Source: Argentina anserina (Eukaryota; Streptophyta; Magnoliopsida; Rosales; Rosaceae). From it: 64,000 bases of DNA. A model generated the notes under the pieces. That model was not told the origin of the DNA. It saw nothing but the letters and a program-made list of their open reading frames with translations, and searched no databases. The stretch is taken from positions 31,992,001 to 32,056,000 of the forward strand of contig NC_065877.1 in assembly GCF_933775445.1 (NCBI RefSeq), read 5' to 3'. Position 1 is the first letter of the stretch; each line of letters begins with the position of its first letter. Made by a program: the position numbers and the translations under genes. Of this stretch, positions 1 through 11,640 are shown piece by piece.

Positions 1-1758
1 TAGCCAATGACGCATTAGTTAACTAAAAAATCTTGCAGGAACCTTCTAATGATTGTAAAAAAAGAATCTAAGATTAATATGGAAAATGAAGGGAATATGG
101 AACATGTTTTATGCTCATCAAAATTTGCATATTTTCTCTCGGTCAGGTCAACTGAAGATACTGGCTTGAACGTTGTGTGCCCAAGTCGTTAATGATACAT
201 ATGAGCGTATGTGGCTGTCTGCACATCATGTCTAATTATATAGGACCAGTGTACTGATGTATAGACTGTACCAGATTATGGCTATTACGTACCCGTCATT
301 CATACGTTTTATCGAGAAGCAGAAGAAGAAAATCCCACAAAAATCTAAGGAACAGTTTAAATGATAGAGATTAGAGACTGGAAGGGAATCTAACACAGAC
401 AGCATGTCAATGAAGGAATCGTTTATATATATGGTCCAAGGCTAGCAAGGATGATCAACAATGATGAAGCGAAGAGGGAACCATAACTGCAGTATCATCA
501 GTAGGGTCGGCGTCCGTCCCTTTGCTTTCAGCTGGGGATTGCATTAATGTTTTCAACCCTCTCTGTCTATTTCCCTCGTCTGCTAGGCAAAACCCTAGAA
601 CGAGCTAAAGGAAGTTACTCCAACGGCTGGTCTGGGAATAATTGTGTCTGATCACAATAACCACAGGGTTCTCCAAGTGTGAAAAAACTTGTAGGGGTTT
701 GACGATGAGGGTAGAGCTAGCTATAAACTCAAAAACGTGCATAGTAACTCGTATGAGTACTGAACTACTGATATGGTGGTTACGATGAGTGACAAAACCG
801 CCCAGCCCTACTAGATAACACAACACATGCATTCCCCTACCGTACTCGATCCCACAATATACTAGTTTCACGTGTATTTCAGAAATTATATAACTGTAGA
901 TATAAGAGCGTATATCTACATATTTCGGGCCGGAGATGGTACTACGCTCTCGTCTCTTTCTCAGTTTCTCTTATAGATGAACTTTGAAACGAGGTCTCTG
1001 TCATGGCGATGGTTCTATGCATATCTGATCCGTGCAGGATTCGTTCTAGCGAATGAAGCATCACTATCTCCAACGTCGCCACCTCTCCTTCATCTTTGCG
1101 CGCACATTGGAGACCTATGTTTGTTGATGATGTCGATACTAAGAGCTTTTTCCAAGATATCATTATTTGATCATTATTTGATGAGAAAAAAAACAAATTA
1201 AACCGTTGTAAAGAATTTTTGGATATGTTACATTCACCAAAGCTTAATCGCTTCCTTTCTTTCTTGTTACACATTGATGTCATAGAATCGTCATATTTGC
1301 ATCAGAAGCTGGTAGAGGACTAAGAGGAGGCCTGGATCTGGCCAGTGTTGTGTGGTTAGGTGGGTGTGGGGGTCAAAAGAAAATAGAAAGCTGTTAGATT
1401 TATGTGCCTATTTGACAAAATTTGGCAAAGGGGCCATATTTTTGATCCTTGATGATCGATTTGATTGTTTTACTTTTCTGCTACATTTGTCTTTATTTCT
1501 AACAAAATCAATATCAGAGTCCCACTTCGGAGATGTGTTTGGATTTGGGGTAAAATTCATGGACATCTTTGATATTTTTAGTCATTACTTTCCATATCTT
1601 CTTTAGAGTCTTTGATTGACTTCTATAACAATGTTCTTTTTGTAATCTCAAGTCTACAATTAAAGCTAACTATTATCATTCAACGTGTAGTCAACATTAG
1701 CTACCCAAGCAGTGAAGCACCCACCTTTCAAGACAGTTTATGTCGCTAATTTAACAAT
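1..1758. other. intergenic, no gene recognised
   Basis: AT-rich sequence with short open frames only. None resembles a known protein and no exon chain could be built on either strand. No RNA gene or terminal-repeat element was recognised before the hAT-like element that follows. Confidence 0.5.
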
Positions 1759-1766
1759 ACCACTAT

Positions 1767-2383
1767 CTATGTAGTACGGATACGGATACGAGTGTCTGTA
1801 TTGGACACGATTCGATACGTAGACACGGCATATATAAATTTTTTTGGACACGGACACGTGGTGGACGACACGTCAATTAAAATTATTTTAATATATATAT
1901 ATTTATTAAAAATTTAATTTAAAAATTTGAAAGTATTTAGATGTATATATATTAAAGTGTGCATAAATATAACAAAAACTGAATCTCTTGGAATGATTGA
2001 GGATTTTTTGGATCATTTGGATGACTAAGGTTCGAACCCCACCACAAGCATTCTTATTTTTATCATGAGTTTCTCTCCTTATATATATATATATAATAAA
2101 GTGTGCATAAATATAACAAAAACTGAATCTGTTGGAATGGTTGAGGAGTTGTTGGGTGCCTTGACCAAGGTTCGATTCTCACCATAAGCACTTTCACTTT
2201 TATTATGAGTTGGTGCGTGTCCGTGTGTCCAATTCGGACACTCGCGTGTCCGATTCCGACACTCGCGTGTCCGGGCCGTGTCCAAATTGAGTTCGCGTGT
2301 CCGAGCGTGTCCGCGCGTGTCCGTGCCCGTGTCCGTTTCGGACACGCAATACGGACCCTTGTCCGCGTGTCCGTGCTTCCTAG
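1767..2383. mobile_element. hAT-like non-autonomous element, copy 1 (GTGTCC-rich)
   Basis: A 617-bp element is delimited by an exact 8-bp direct repeat, ACCACTAT, at 1759-1766 and 2384-2391. Its ends form imperfect inverted repeats: the left starts CTATGTAGTACGGATAC and the right, reverse-complemented, starts CTAGGAAGCACGGACAC. Both subterminal zones are packed with GTGTCCG or CGGACAC units. An 8-bp duplication is typical of hAT transposons. No transposase is encoded. It is a sibling of the element at 5821-6339, which has the same right end. Confidence 0.75.
1953..2211 (+). repeat. internal tandem repeat with tRNA-like B-box motif
   Basis: Two diverged direct copies start at 1953 and 2098 with AAAGTGTGCATAAATATAAC. 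Each holds a block ending in AAGGTTCGA(A/T), like the B box of a tRNA-derived SINE. They lie inside the hAT-like element. The SINE origin is an inference. Confidence 0.55.
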
Positions 2384-2391
2384 ACCACTAT

Positions 2392-4039
2392 TGATGTAGA
2401 AACTTTAATCAGTGAAACAACCATACCAAATTGTTACCGCGACCAGATTCAAACTAAAGACATATTTTGGGTCACAAAGACCACTTTTGTTCAATTATTA
2501 AATTATACATAAAAAACCACTTTAATTGATAGAACGAAGGCCACACCCACATGGGCTTAGCAGAGGCCCAAAGCCCAATCGACCTAAACTTGCCAAACCC
2601 TAACGACAGGGCTGCTAAGTGCTGCACTGATGCCAACTAGTGTGCCACCGCCATATTCTGACCACCATCACTGTTGAAAGAAGAAAGCCAGACAACCTAA
2701 TTTTTTGCCCCAATATGTCCACCTGTTGTCGGTCTTCTTCCACGCCAAGAGGAAGCACCTTAAACTGATCAAAGCCATGTCGAACCACCGATGCAGCAGT
2801 ATTGACTGCGGAGGGAAGCGATAACTGTGTTACCGCAAGGAAACTACCATAAATCCAAACAACCTTCACCCCAAGATTTGTTGAGCCACCCACAAACACT
2901 AGCACCCGCCCTCACATCTAGAGCACGTTGTCCTGATTTCAAATTAATGTGTACCATATATGGCCTTTTAGACTAGTAAACAAGATTGCTTCTAAATGCA
3001 CGTCCGGACTTGAGGTGAGGCCCAAGTAGCGGCCGCCTTAGGCTCCAAAATCTGACCATTTTTATTACATAGATATTTTTATATTTAGAGAATTTTATAA
3101 ATAATAAACCTACAATTGTTGAGAAATTGTAATCTTTCACATCATTCAATAAGAATTTTTTGAGCAGATTTGAGTAATTTTTAGTGATATATTTTAGAAT
3201 TTGAGAATTGTAGTTTTATTTTATGATTTATCGTATGATACAGATTTTATTAGTTATCATTCGTAAGTCCAATACATGTTTTTTTTTTGTACCAAAGTAG
3301 TAGAAGACACCATTTTATGATCACATCTCAGGTTTGACCATGTCTAAAATATACCCAATAGATATCTAAATTTGCCCAACATTAAAAAGTAATCAGTCCA
3401 TTTCTATTTTACCCTTTGTTGCACAACAATAGTGATCACTCAATCCAGCTTATTCTGCTTCCTCACTACGCCTACAATCTGCATCAGATTTCACCGACCT
3501 TCTACCCAACATTAACTTGCTAAGTTGATGGGTATCTGTTTTTTCTTTTTATGAGAATAAAGTAAGCGGTTGAGAGTTAAATGTATACTATTGGGTCTTA
3601 GATAGTTGTCGGATACATTTAGCAACACCCCTTGACAAGTAATATGTGTCAAAAGGCAATGATACTGAATTGAAATTGCCAAATCATTTCACAATGTATT
3701 AGTGCACGAGGAGCTATGTAATATATAAGAATAAGAAACCCCAGCCCAGCTATGACGTTGCCATCAACAATAAGGCCCAGTACTGTACAGAACGTCTCAA
3801 CATGGATTCACCCCTCGCTGGTCAATCCAACAACACTGTTTCCGGTGACCAGGATAAGTTGGGCCCTTCCTTTACCCATAAAAGGCACAGGAGACGAACA
3901 GGGAGGCAAAGACAAGTCACTCCACTTCCCCTCCACAAAATCAAAATGAGTTAAAAAAGAAACATACTATGAATTATCCAATCCCTTCTATCACAATACC
4001 CACCCTCACCTTTCTTAATACCTTCCACCCAGAAAAACC
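2392..4039. other. intergenic and putative promoter/5' leader of the metalloprotease gene
   Basis: No gene was recognised between the hAT-like element and the protease start. The last 300 bases are the likely promoter and leader. An AT-rich TATA-like stretch (AATATATAAGAA) lies near 3720. A 96-codon open frame at 2615-2905 on the minus strand has no recognisable domain and was not called. Confidence 0.45.
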
Positions 4040-5398
4040 ATGGTTATTAATCTCTCTTCTTCCCCACCCTCATCTTCTTTGTCTCTCATCAAGCTAAGCA
4101 GTTCAAGGTCCCCCGTCTCTGAGTTTCCCTCAAAACCCAAAACCCACCTCCCAAAGCCCCTATCTTGCTGCTCGTTCTCTTCATCAGACCTCAACTTGCT
4201 CTGCAAGGATCCATTTTTATCTGTAAAGGGTGGGAACCCAATTAGGAGAAGGTTAAAGTTCAGGTCTTGTGCACTTCCTGGTTTTGATTATAGCAACTTT
4301 GAGAGTGTTCAGTCAGTTTTGGAGGCAGCTGGAGTGTTGACAGCCATCATTGTTGTTCATGAAAGTGGTCATTTCCTTGCTGCTTATCTTCAGGGCATTC
4401 ATGTAAGTAAATTTGCAGTTGGGTTTGGTCCAATTTTAGCTAAATTCAATGCCAACAATGTAGAGTATTCCCTTAGAGCTTTTCCTCTAGGAGGGTTTGT
4501 GGGTTTTCCTGATAATGATCCCGATAGTGATATTCCAGTTGATGATGTAAATTTGCTGAAGAATAGGCCCATATTGGATAGAGTTATAGTTGTTTCAGCT
4601 GGTGTTATTGCCAACGTAATTTTTGCCTATGCTATTATCTTTACTCAAGTCTTGTCAGTTGGTTTGCCTGTTCAAGAAGGCTATCCTGGGGTTCTTGTGC
4701 CGGATGTTCGACCCTTTTCTGCTGCTTCCCGAGATGGGTTGCTTCCGGGTGATGTGATCCTTGAGGTTAATGGAATTCAATTACCAAAAGGGGGACCTAA
4801 TGCTGTTACAGAGATTGTTGATGTGATTAAGAAAAATCCAAAAAGAAATGTGGTTCTTAAAGTTGAGAGGGCAAATCAGAATTTTGAGATTGGGGTCACC
4901 CCTGATGAGAATTATGATGGAACAGGAAAAATTGGAGTGCAGTTATCACCCAATGTTAAGCTTTCGAAGGCTAAACCCAAAAATATAGCAGACGCTTTCA
5001 ATTATACAGGGAGAGAGTTCTGGGGCTTGTCTTTCAATGTTTTGGATAGCTTAAAACAGACTGTTTTAAACTTCTCGCAGACAGCTAGTAAAGTTTCGGG
5101 TCCAGTTGCCATCATTGCTGTTGGTGCAGAAGTTGCTAGGTCGAATCTCGATGGATTGTATCAATTTGCGGCTTTGCTTAATCTTAATCTTGCAGTGATC
5201 AACCTCCTTCCCTTACCTGCTCTAGATGGAGGTACATTGGCTTTCATACTTATAGAGGCTGCTAGGGGCGGGAGAAAACTCCCTTTAGAAGTGGAACAGA
5301 CAATTATGTCATCAGGGATAACAGTAGTTGTTTTTCTTGGATTGTTCCTTATTGTCCGGGACACACTTAATCTTGATTTTATCAGAGACATGTTGTGA
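4040..5398 (+). CDS. ARASP: chloroplast site-2-type zinc metalloprotease (ARASP-like, RseP family)
   Basis: The single-exon gene encodes 452 residues. It is an M50 intramembrane metalloprotease, a family that cleaves membrane-embedded substrates; the Arabidopsis ARASP-type members are chloroplast proteins of the inner envelope. Residues 1 to about 75 are rich in Ser, Pro and basic residues with few acidic ones, like a transit peptide. The zinc motif HESGH is at residues 107-111 inside the first hydrophobic segment. A PDZ-like domain covers about 215-290, with the GLLPGDVILEVNG core near 233-245. The second conserved motif, NLLPLPALDGG (about 388-398), supplies the third metal ligand (Asp396). 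Further membrane segments lie near 185-205 and 425-440. The start has a good context (AACCATGG) and the length matches plant homologues. No break is seen. Confidence 0.93.
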   Translation: MVINLSSSPPSSSLSLIKLSSSRSPVSEFPSKPKTHLPKPLSCCSFSSSDLNLLCKDPFLSVKGGNPIRRRLKFRSCALPGFDYSNFESVQSVLEAAGVLTAIIVVHESGHFLAAYLQGIHVSKFAVGFGPILAKFNANNVEYSLRAFPLGGFVGFPDNDPDSDIPVDDVNLLKNRPILDRVIVVSAGVIANVIFAYAIIFTQVLSVGLPVQEGYPGVLVPDVRPFSAASRDGLLPGDVILEVNGIQLPKGGPNAVTEIVDVIKKNPKRNVVLKVERANQNFEIGVTPDENYDGTGKIGVQLSPNVKLSKAKPKNIADAFNYTGREFWGLSFNVLDSLKQTVLNFSQTASKVSGPVAIIAVGAEVARSNLDGLYQFAALLNLNLAVINLLPLPALDGGTLAFILIEAARGGRKLPLEVEQTIMSSGITVVVFLGLFLIVRDTLNLDFIRDML

Positions 5399-5812
5399 TT
5401 GCTGACATGATCTCATAGTCCAAATGCAACTTGGGTTGGGGTGAGTGCCAGTGAAGCTTATCCCTGATGTCCAAGAGAGGGAACAAACACAAACCAAGAA
5501 GTTAGATGATGCTTGGCATGATGTTGTTGCTTACATCCAATAGAATAGGTTGGAGTTACTTATAGCATCCTCTTTTTTTCTCTATTTGTTTCACAACATG
5601 TGGTTCTTTACGTTCCTGTAAATCATACTTTCAAATAATGATGTCGACAACATTTAAGTAAACAATGTATTAAATATCTCAATTCGCTTTATATGTCTCC
5701 TTGAATACAGTGGTTATACTTTCGTTTGTGGTTAATATCTGGTAATTGAGGTTGTGTCGTAAGTGGTAGATATTTGGATTTCATTGGTGTGCTCTATTTC
5801 TAAATTTTGTTT
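5399..5812 (+). other. 3' flank of the metalloprotease gene
   Basis: This is the likely 3' untranslated region followed by a short gap. A T-rich stretch lies near 5572-5590. No other gene was recognised before the second hAT-like element. Confidence 0.5.
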
Positions 5813-5820
5813 GCTCTACG

Positions 5821-6339
5821 TTAGGCTGTACTGAATCAGGTACGGGTACGCGGAAGCGAAACGTTTGAAAATACGGAAGCGTTTTTTTTTAAAATTTTTA
5901 GGAAGCAGGTATATTTTGGAAACGTCGAAATAAAAATTATATTTAAATATATTTAAATTATACAAAAAAATAAACATAACAAATTTTTTATAAATAACTC
6001 AAAATCTCAAATAAATTAAATAATTTAGTGTTCTACATTCGAAATAACACAAACATAATGAGAGATCTAAGTATCAACCAAAGGGAGGGAGGGTCGGCGA
6101 CTCAGCGGGAGGTCGAAAATATGTCGAAATGAGTCATTTGACTCGACTAAAATAGGTCTAGCCCTTCATTTTTTAGAAAAAAAAACATAAAAAACTTTAT
6201 TTTATCGGAAACTCGCATTTCCACCGCATTTTCAAAACACTTTTTTTTTTTTTTCTGAAAACGCGTTTCCGAATGTTTTCGTAGTGGTTCTATTGCGGAA
6301 GCGTGAAACACACCTTTCCCGCGTTTCCGTGCTTCCTAG
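5821..6339. mobile_element. hAT-like non-autonomous element, copy 2 (TTTCCG-rich)
   Basis: A 519-bp element is flanked by GCTCTACG (5813-5820) and GCTCTACA (6340-6347), which match at 7 of 8 positions. Its right end, CCGTGCTTCCTAG, is the same as that of the element at 1767-2383. The left end starts TTAGGCTGTACTG. The subterminal zones carry CGGAAGCG and CGTTTCCG units where copy 1 has GTGTCCG units. The centre is AT-rich and codes for nothing. Confidence 0.7.
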
Positions 6340-6347
6340 GCTCTACA

Positions 6348-6783
6348 TTCTTTTCCTTTCTAATGTATATCTTTCCTTGGTTTTATACATAAGATGTCGC
6401 AATAGTGTCTTATCTTTTGCTTCTTTTTGAACTCTCTTGGCTTGTCACTCCAGAAGAAATACATTGTTCTACTATTTTTCTGGTCAAACTTGGCATTAAT
6501 TCATTATCTTCTGTGTTGATTTCTTGCATTTTTGCAGACTTGTATATATTGCAGAAGAGTTATCAGTTATGCTTTAAGCATCAGTTATTATGGTATAAAT
6601 TGATGAAAATATCACTTTCTCAGGAAGCAGTGAATCACACACTAAAAAATTCTATATACAGTTAGAAAAAGTCAAAAAACATCCACTTGTGGTATACCAA
6701 AGTAGTTGACTATTGTCCATACGAAGTCACCCGTAAGAATTAAATGTATAACATTGCACTTTAAGCAAGAAAGACGGGAGTAC
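6348..6783. other. intergenic, no gene recognised
   Basis: This is the stretch where the last aconitase exons would be expected on the minus strand. I searched it by eye for the aconitase C-terminal region and found nothing similar. An 86-codon open frame on the plus strand (6405-6665) has no recognisable feature. Confidence 0.5.
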
Positions 6784-7331
6784 CGTGCCAGCAAGAGCAT
6801 AAGCAACCACTGACGGAGGTGAGGCAAGGTAATTAGCTCTTGTCAACGGATGTACACGGCCCTCAAAGTTCCTGTTTCCAGAAAGAACAGCAGCTGCTAC
6901 TATGTCTGCAACAGAAGCAAGGAAATTAAACACGAGCAATAAATAAAGTAGCAAATAGTTAAATATGCTATCAATTGTTGCAAATCGAAGTTACCATTTT
7001 CAGCTATGGCAGACGCAACAGAATCATCTAAATCTCCTGAGTTTCCAATGCATGTAGTGCATCCATATCCAACAATATTGAAACCCTGTTCATTCAGATA
7101 CTTCTGCAACCCACTGCATCAGACGAATTAACGGTTCAATTGACTGTATGTACTGATTACACAATAGCAACAATATTGGCAAAGAAAAATACCTCTGGAG
7201 AAGATATTTTGTAACAACTCCTGAGCCAGGGGCAAGACTTGTTTTTACCCATGGTTTGACCTGTGTCATAGGTTAAACAAGAAACCATCAGAAAGAGTTG
7301 CTTGTACATTCCAATTGAAAATATACTTATG

Positions 7332-7375
<44 letters not shown>

Positions 7376-8432
7376 TGTGCTAGAAGCTAGATGGTAACTG
7401 CAAAGATGCCTTACCCGTAGACCTAGTTCACTGGCCTTCTTTGCAACAAGAGCTGCCCCTAGCATGACACTTGGGTTTGACGTATTGGTGCAACTTGTGA
7501 TTGCAGCAATGACAACGCTACCATGCTTAAGCTCTGCTGGCTGCCCATGGAATGAAAAATCCACTTTTTTGTCGTGTACCTCTTTTGGTATAGCAAATCC
7601 CTGCAGCACATAAGAATGTACATTAGACAAGATGGTGACAAATGAATATATGAGAAGTTTTAGAACAGTGCTTCAACTACACTATCATCATTTTTGTAGG
7701 TGCACCAGTATCTAAACTTATCTAACCATGACTCAACATACTATCACTACAAACTCCAACATACAGACAGTTCATAATCACTTCAATTCACACCTGACTC
7801 CCTAACATGATACGGTGATACCAATAATTGATTAATGGCACAACATTTACCAAGGTTCGGATGCAAGAAAAATGCATTTCCATAAAAGAAAATGACTGCC
7901 ATAACCGGCAGGAGATTACTTTCAATGTAGAATTTAAATGTACTCTCACTAATTATGTATTCCCTTCCTAACCTGTACTCGCCAATAATGTTCTCTTCCT
8001 ATTTCTGAGCCAGTTGTGGCTCTCAATGTAGAGTTGACTATACTGGGAGACAACAGCAATGACACTAGCAATTTGAGGGAACTTATTGTATAACAATAAT
8101 TAAAAGTTAAATGACGATACTAAAGAAACCAAAGGAAAAGAAGTCTATCTTGGGCCAGCATGCCAACCAAAAAAATAAAAAATAAAAACAAAAACCAGGG
8201 AAAACAGTTATACACCTCACCTTGAACCCAACTTTGTTATCAAGACAGGCATGCCAGTCAGATTTCATATCTTTCAAGGTCACCCGATCATGAGGTCTGC
8301 CAGAAATACCGATTACATGTTAATAAAAAGAAAAGTTCAAGAACCAGAGCAATTTACACAATAAAGAAGAAGCACCTTTTTGGTCCTGAAATACAGGGCT
8401 GCACTTGCGAGATAACCTTCAATCATGGCCAC
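6784..8432 (-). pseudogene. aconitate hydratase fragment, six exons, both gene ends missing
   Basis: Six consecutive exons encode the middle and late part of a plant aconitase (citrate to isocitrate, a 4Fe-4S enzyme). They lie at 8376-8432, 8221-8296, 7415-7600, 7193-7260, 6995-7114 and 6784-6905. All junctions have GT-AG signals and compatible phases. Recognisable blocks include [44 protein letters not shown] and [20 protein letters not shown]. They contain the cysteines that hold the iron-sulfur cluster (one in the TSCTN block, two in GCTTC). The N-terminal part (well over half of a normal enzyme) and the final C-terminal exons are absent. In the first exon the sequence jumps from MIEGYLA to PCISGPKR, skipping about 26 residues of the family and shifting frame. 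The 5' side abuts the LTR-like element starting near 8508. A non-functional gene fragment is the best reading. Confidence 0.85.
7341..7370. repeat. (GA)n microsatellite in aconitase intron
   Basis: About 15 GA units lie in the intron between the third and fourth exons of the aconitase fragment. Confidence 0.9.
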
Positions 8433-9909
8433 CTATAAATGAATAAAAGAGGTCACTTTTTTTAAAGAGATATGAAAACATTGGGAAACTAACTGACAAT
8501 AAATCTTGTTAGCGGACGGAAGATAGTTTCAGGTTTTGAAAGAAGTATAAAATGAACTTTTAGGGAATTAGGGTTTCTAAAAACAGAAACCAGTCCCCCC
8601 TTCTCTCTCCTTCCCCGCAGCCCTCCCTTTCTCTCTCTCTCCCCGACCCTCTTTGTCTCTCTCTCTCTCCATCGCCTCCGGCGATCTCCACATCTCCGGC
8701 CTCCGTGGCCCTCATTGCCTACCCCAAAGGCAACACGCGGTCCTCAACAGCAGCCCCTGACCTTGACACGCCGCATCGGAGCTCAACCGGCAACACGAAG
8801 ATTTCGCAAAAACCGCCGCCGTTCAAGCTTCTCCTCCGGCGACACAGTGCACGAGGCTAGCACGTCTCCACCGCTCCTCACCCCCGGTGCCACCTACAAG
8901 CGGATTGGGACTCGAAATCGCGCCTCACTTCGTCCTCCACAAGATCGAGCACAGTCATTGATCTAAGCTTCTCCTGCGACATTTCGGGGGTTCTAAGGTT
9001 CAATCTAGGTAAAAGTTTGTTTTAATTGATGGTTGAGATTGATTGTGTGTGGATTTGTGGCGATTTGTGGAGAATCGGAGGAGGAGGAGGAGAGAGAGAT
9101 CTTACCGCCATCTGTGGCGGCGTGTGAGGAGGGCAGGAGGTGGCCTTAGGCCGTAAGAGGGTAGATTGGAAGAAAATGAAGGGTTTTGGGCGGCGTTAGG
9201 CGAGCTACGCGCCGGTTTTGTAATTAGTGTGTGGGCCCCACGCGCTGCCACTGTGGGCGGCACATGCGCGCCACGAGCGGCTGCCGGAGGTGGCTCGTGA
9301 ACCCCACGCGCTGCCACGTGCGGCAGCACGGGAACAATATATTTCAAATAGTAAAGTTTTGTAAACAAATGATTTCTGTACGGTAAATGTAAAAATTAAT
9401 TATGTATAGTAATTGTAAAAGTAGTTTACGTATAATAATTATAAAAGTAATTTGTGAAAGGTAAATCAGTGATCAGTATCTACTGGAACAGTAATACGTA
9501 AGCAGTACACACATGAACAATAATACGTAAATAGTACATATATGAACAATAATACATAAAACAGTACGTATGTGACCAGTAAATACGTAAACACCATAAA
9601 CTGCTGATCAGTAACAGTAGAACTGATTCGGCATTTGAGGTTTTATGTAACGGTTTTAATCACTTCTTATCCAATCTAGGTGATCGACTAAACAAGTGAA
9701 AGATTTGTTTTCGGTATTGTGGAAATTACGCTCAGGAAAATAAGGTGAGTAAATCTCACTATGACGAATCTACCCTTGGTGGTGATTCATAATTACGCTT
9801 TATTTTAAAAGATTGAACTATGATATGTATATGATAAACTGGATTGTGTATATGTATAAATGGTAAAATCAATACATATATATGAGTTGCTATATTATAT
9901 ACTGTCAGA

Positions 9910-11351
9910 TTTCTATTTCCAAATAAGTTCCTTCACTTGTTTAGTCGATCACCTAGATTGGATAAGAAGTGATTAGAACCGTTATGTAAAACCTCAAATG
10001 CCGAATCAGTTCTACTGTTACAGATCAGCAGTTTATGGTGTTGACGTATTTACTGCTCACGTACATACTATTTAACATATTACTGTTCATGTACATACTA
10101 TTTACGTATTACTATTCATGTGTGTACTACTTACGTGTTACTATTCCAGTAGATACTAATCATTGATTTATCTTTTCAGAAATTACTTTTACAACTACTG
10201 TACGTAAATTAATTTTACAATTAATGTACGTAATTACTTTTTACATTTACCGTACAGAAATCACTTTTTACAAAAATTTATCAGTTAGGAATTTACTATT
10301 CACGCGCCGCCGCATGAGGCAGCGCGTAGGGTTCACGCGCCTCCTCCGCCGATAGCACGTGGCGCTCACGCGTCCCCACAGTGGCAGCGCGTGGCTTGCC
10401 CATCGCCGCCCAAAAGCTCTCCTTTCTTCTCCTCGTCTCTTCCACGGCCTAAGGCCGCCTCTAACCCATCTCACCTCCCCTCACGCGCCGCCTAAGGCGG
10501 CGGTACTCCCTCCACCTCCGATTCTCCACCAAATCGACACAATTTCAACCCCATTCAATCTCAACAATCACAATAAACAAACCATTACCTAGATTGAGCT
10601 TTGAAACCACCGAGATGTTGCTGGAGAAGCTTGAACTAGGCTGCAGTTGTGTTCGAGCAGGGGAGAGACAATGGCGCGAATCGAGTTCCAATCCACTAGC
10701 TGGTGGCTTCGGTGATGAGGATCGGCGTAGGTCGTGTGGTCCCCGTGCCCTGGTTTGGTCGGCGATGTGCTTGGACGGCGGAGGAAGTCACAGAAACTTC
10801 GATTTGGCGAGGGAGCTTTGGCGCGGCGAACGGTGGCGTGTAGAGGCGGAGGGTGGAAGCGGAAGGCCGTGCGGTGCCTTTGGGGTCGACGGTGAGGGCC
10901 ACGGAGGCCGGAGCAGCTATAGCCGGAGAGTCGGGGAGAGAGAGAGGGAGCGACTGCGGGGAAGGAGAGAGAGAAGGGAGAACGGGTTTCTGTTTTTGGA
11001 AACTCTAATTCCTTAAAATTTCCTTTTATATTTCTTCCAAAATCGGAAACTAACTTCCGTCGCTAATAACTTTCACGTACGACGTCCGATTAGAACGCGT
11101 CACATGTCCACGAAATCGTATAGACGAGGTCTACAACGTTCGTGAATGAAGTTTTTGAAAACGAGCGACGGAGTAAAAGTCGACTCTTGCGTCTCAGAAA
11201 CATAACGTTTTTCCAATTTAGCTTTCCGAAGACGGTTTCGTTTTCGATTCGATATCATCGTGAAGCGAGAAAATGTGACTTGGTAAATTTACTAAGTTTA
11301 TAAATTTCTACAAATTAGTACAAATTGAACTCGAAAATTCGGGTTATTACA
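9910..11351 (+). repeat. right arm of a large imperfect inverted repeat
   Basis: This plus-oriented 3' half of the LTR-like family pairs with 8508-9722 in inverse orientation. A near-exact block, CTTATCCAATCTAGGTGATC, starts at 9668; its reverse complement lies at about 9943-9962. Further matches run out to the TTTCTAAAAACAGAAACC block near 8573 and its partner near 10986. The spacer is about 190 bp. The GC-rich parts of the arms differ clearly, so these are two diverged copies rather than a fresh duplication. Confidence 0.7.
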
Positions 11352-11640
11352 ACTTGGGTCTCATGAGTACCCATGTTTTAAATAATTTTGGGTAACCAAA
11401 TTGTTTGACCAGTGTCAGTCGGTGTACTGTATGAGGGGTAACATATGGGTTGCTTGGGTCTCATGGGTACCCATGTTTTAAAATAATTTTGGATAACGGA
11501 TGGGTTGCCCAGTGTCTCATGATTACACATATTTTTAAATGATATTAGGTAACAGATTAATTGCCTAGTGTCTCATGATTACACATATTTTTAAAATAAT
11601 ATTGGGTAACAGATGGGTTTCCCAGTGTCACATGAGTATG
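11352..11640. repeat. tandem repeats of about 60-65 bp inside the LTR-like family
   Basis: Units built around GGGTAAC(A/G)GATGGGTTGCCC and CTCATGAGTACCCATG recur four to five times. The same array, reverse-complemented, is in the family copy at about 31740-31985. Confidence 0.7.

Noticed and set aside
2079..2399. Cys/Arg/Val-rich frames over GTGTCCG repeats, at first suggestive of a CRISPR-like array
   Set aside because: The units are adjacent and degenerate, with no spacers of fixed length. They are the subterminal repeats of a hAT-like element in a plant genome.
8715..11016. Several GC-rich open frames between 8715 and 11016 on both strands
   Set aside because: They lie in the GC-rich part of the LTR-like family. 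Corresponding frames in the 20563-23407 copy are not conserved, so they are not genes.
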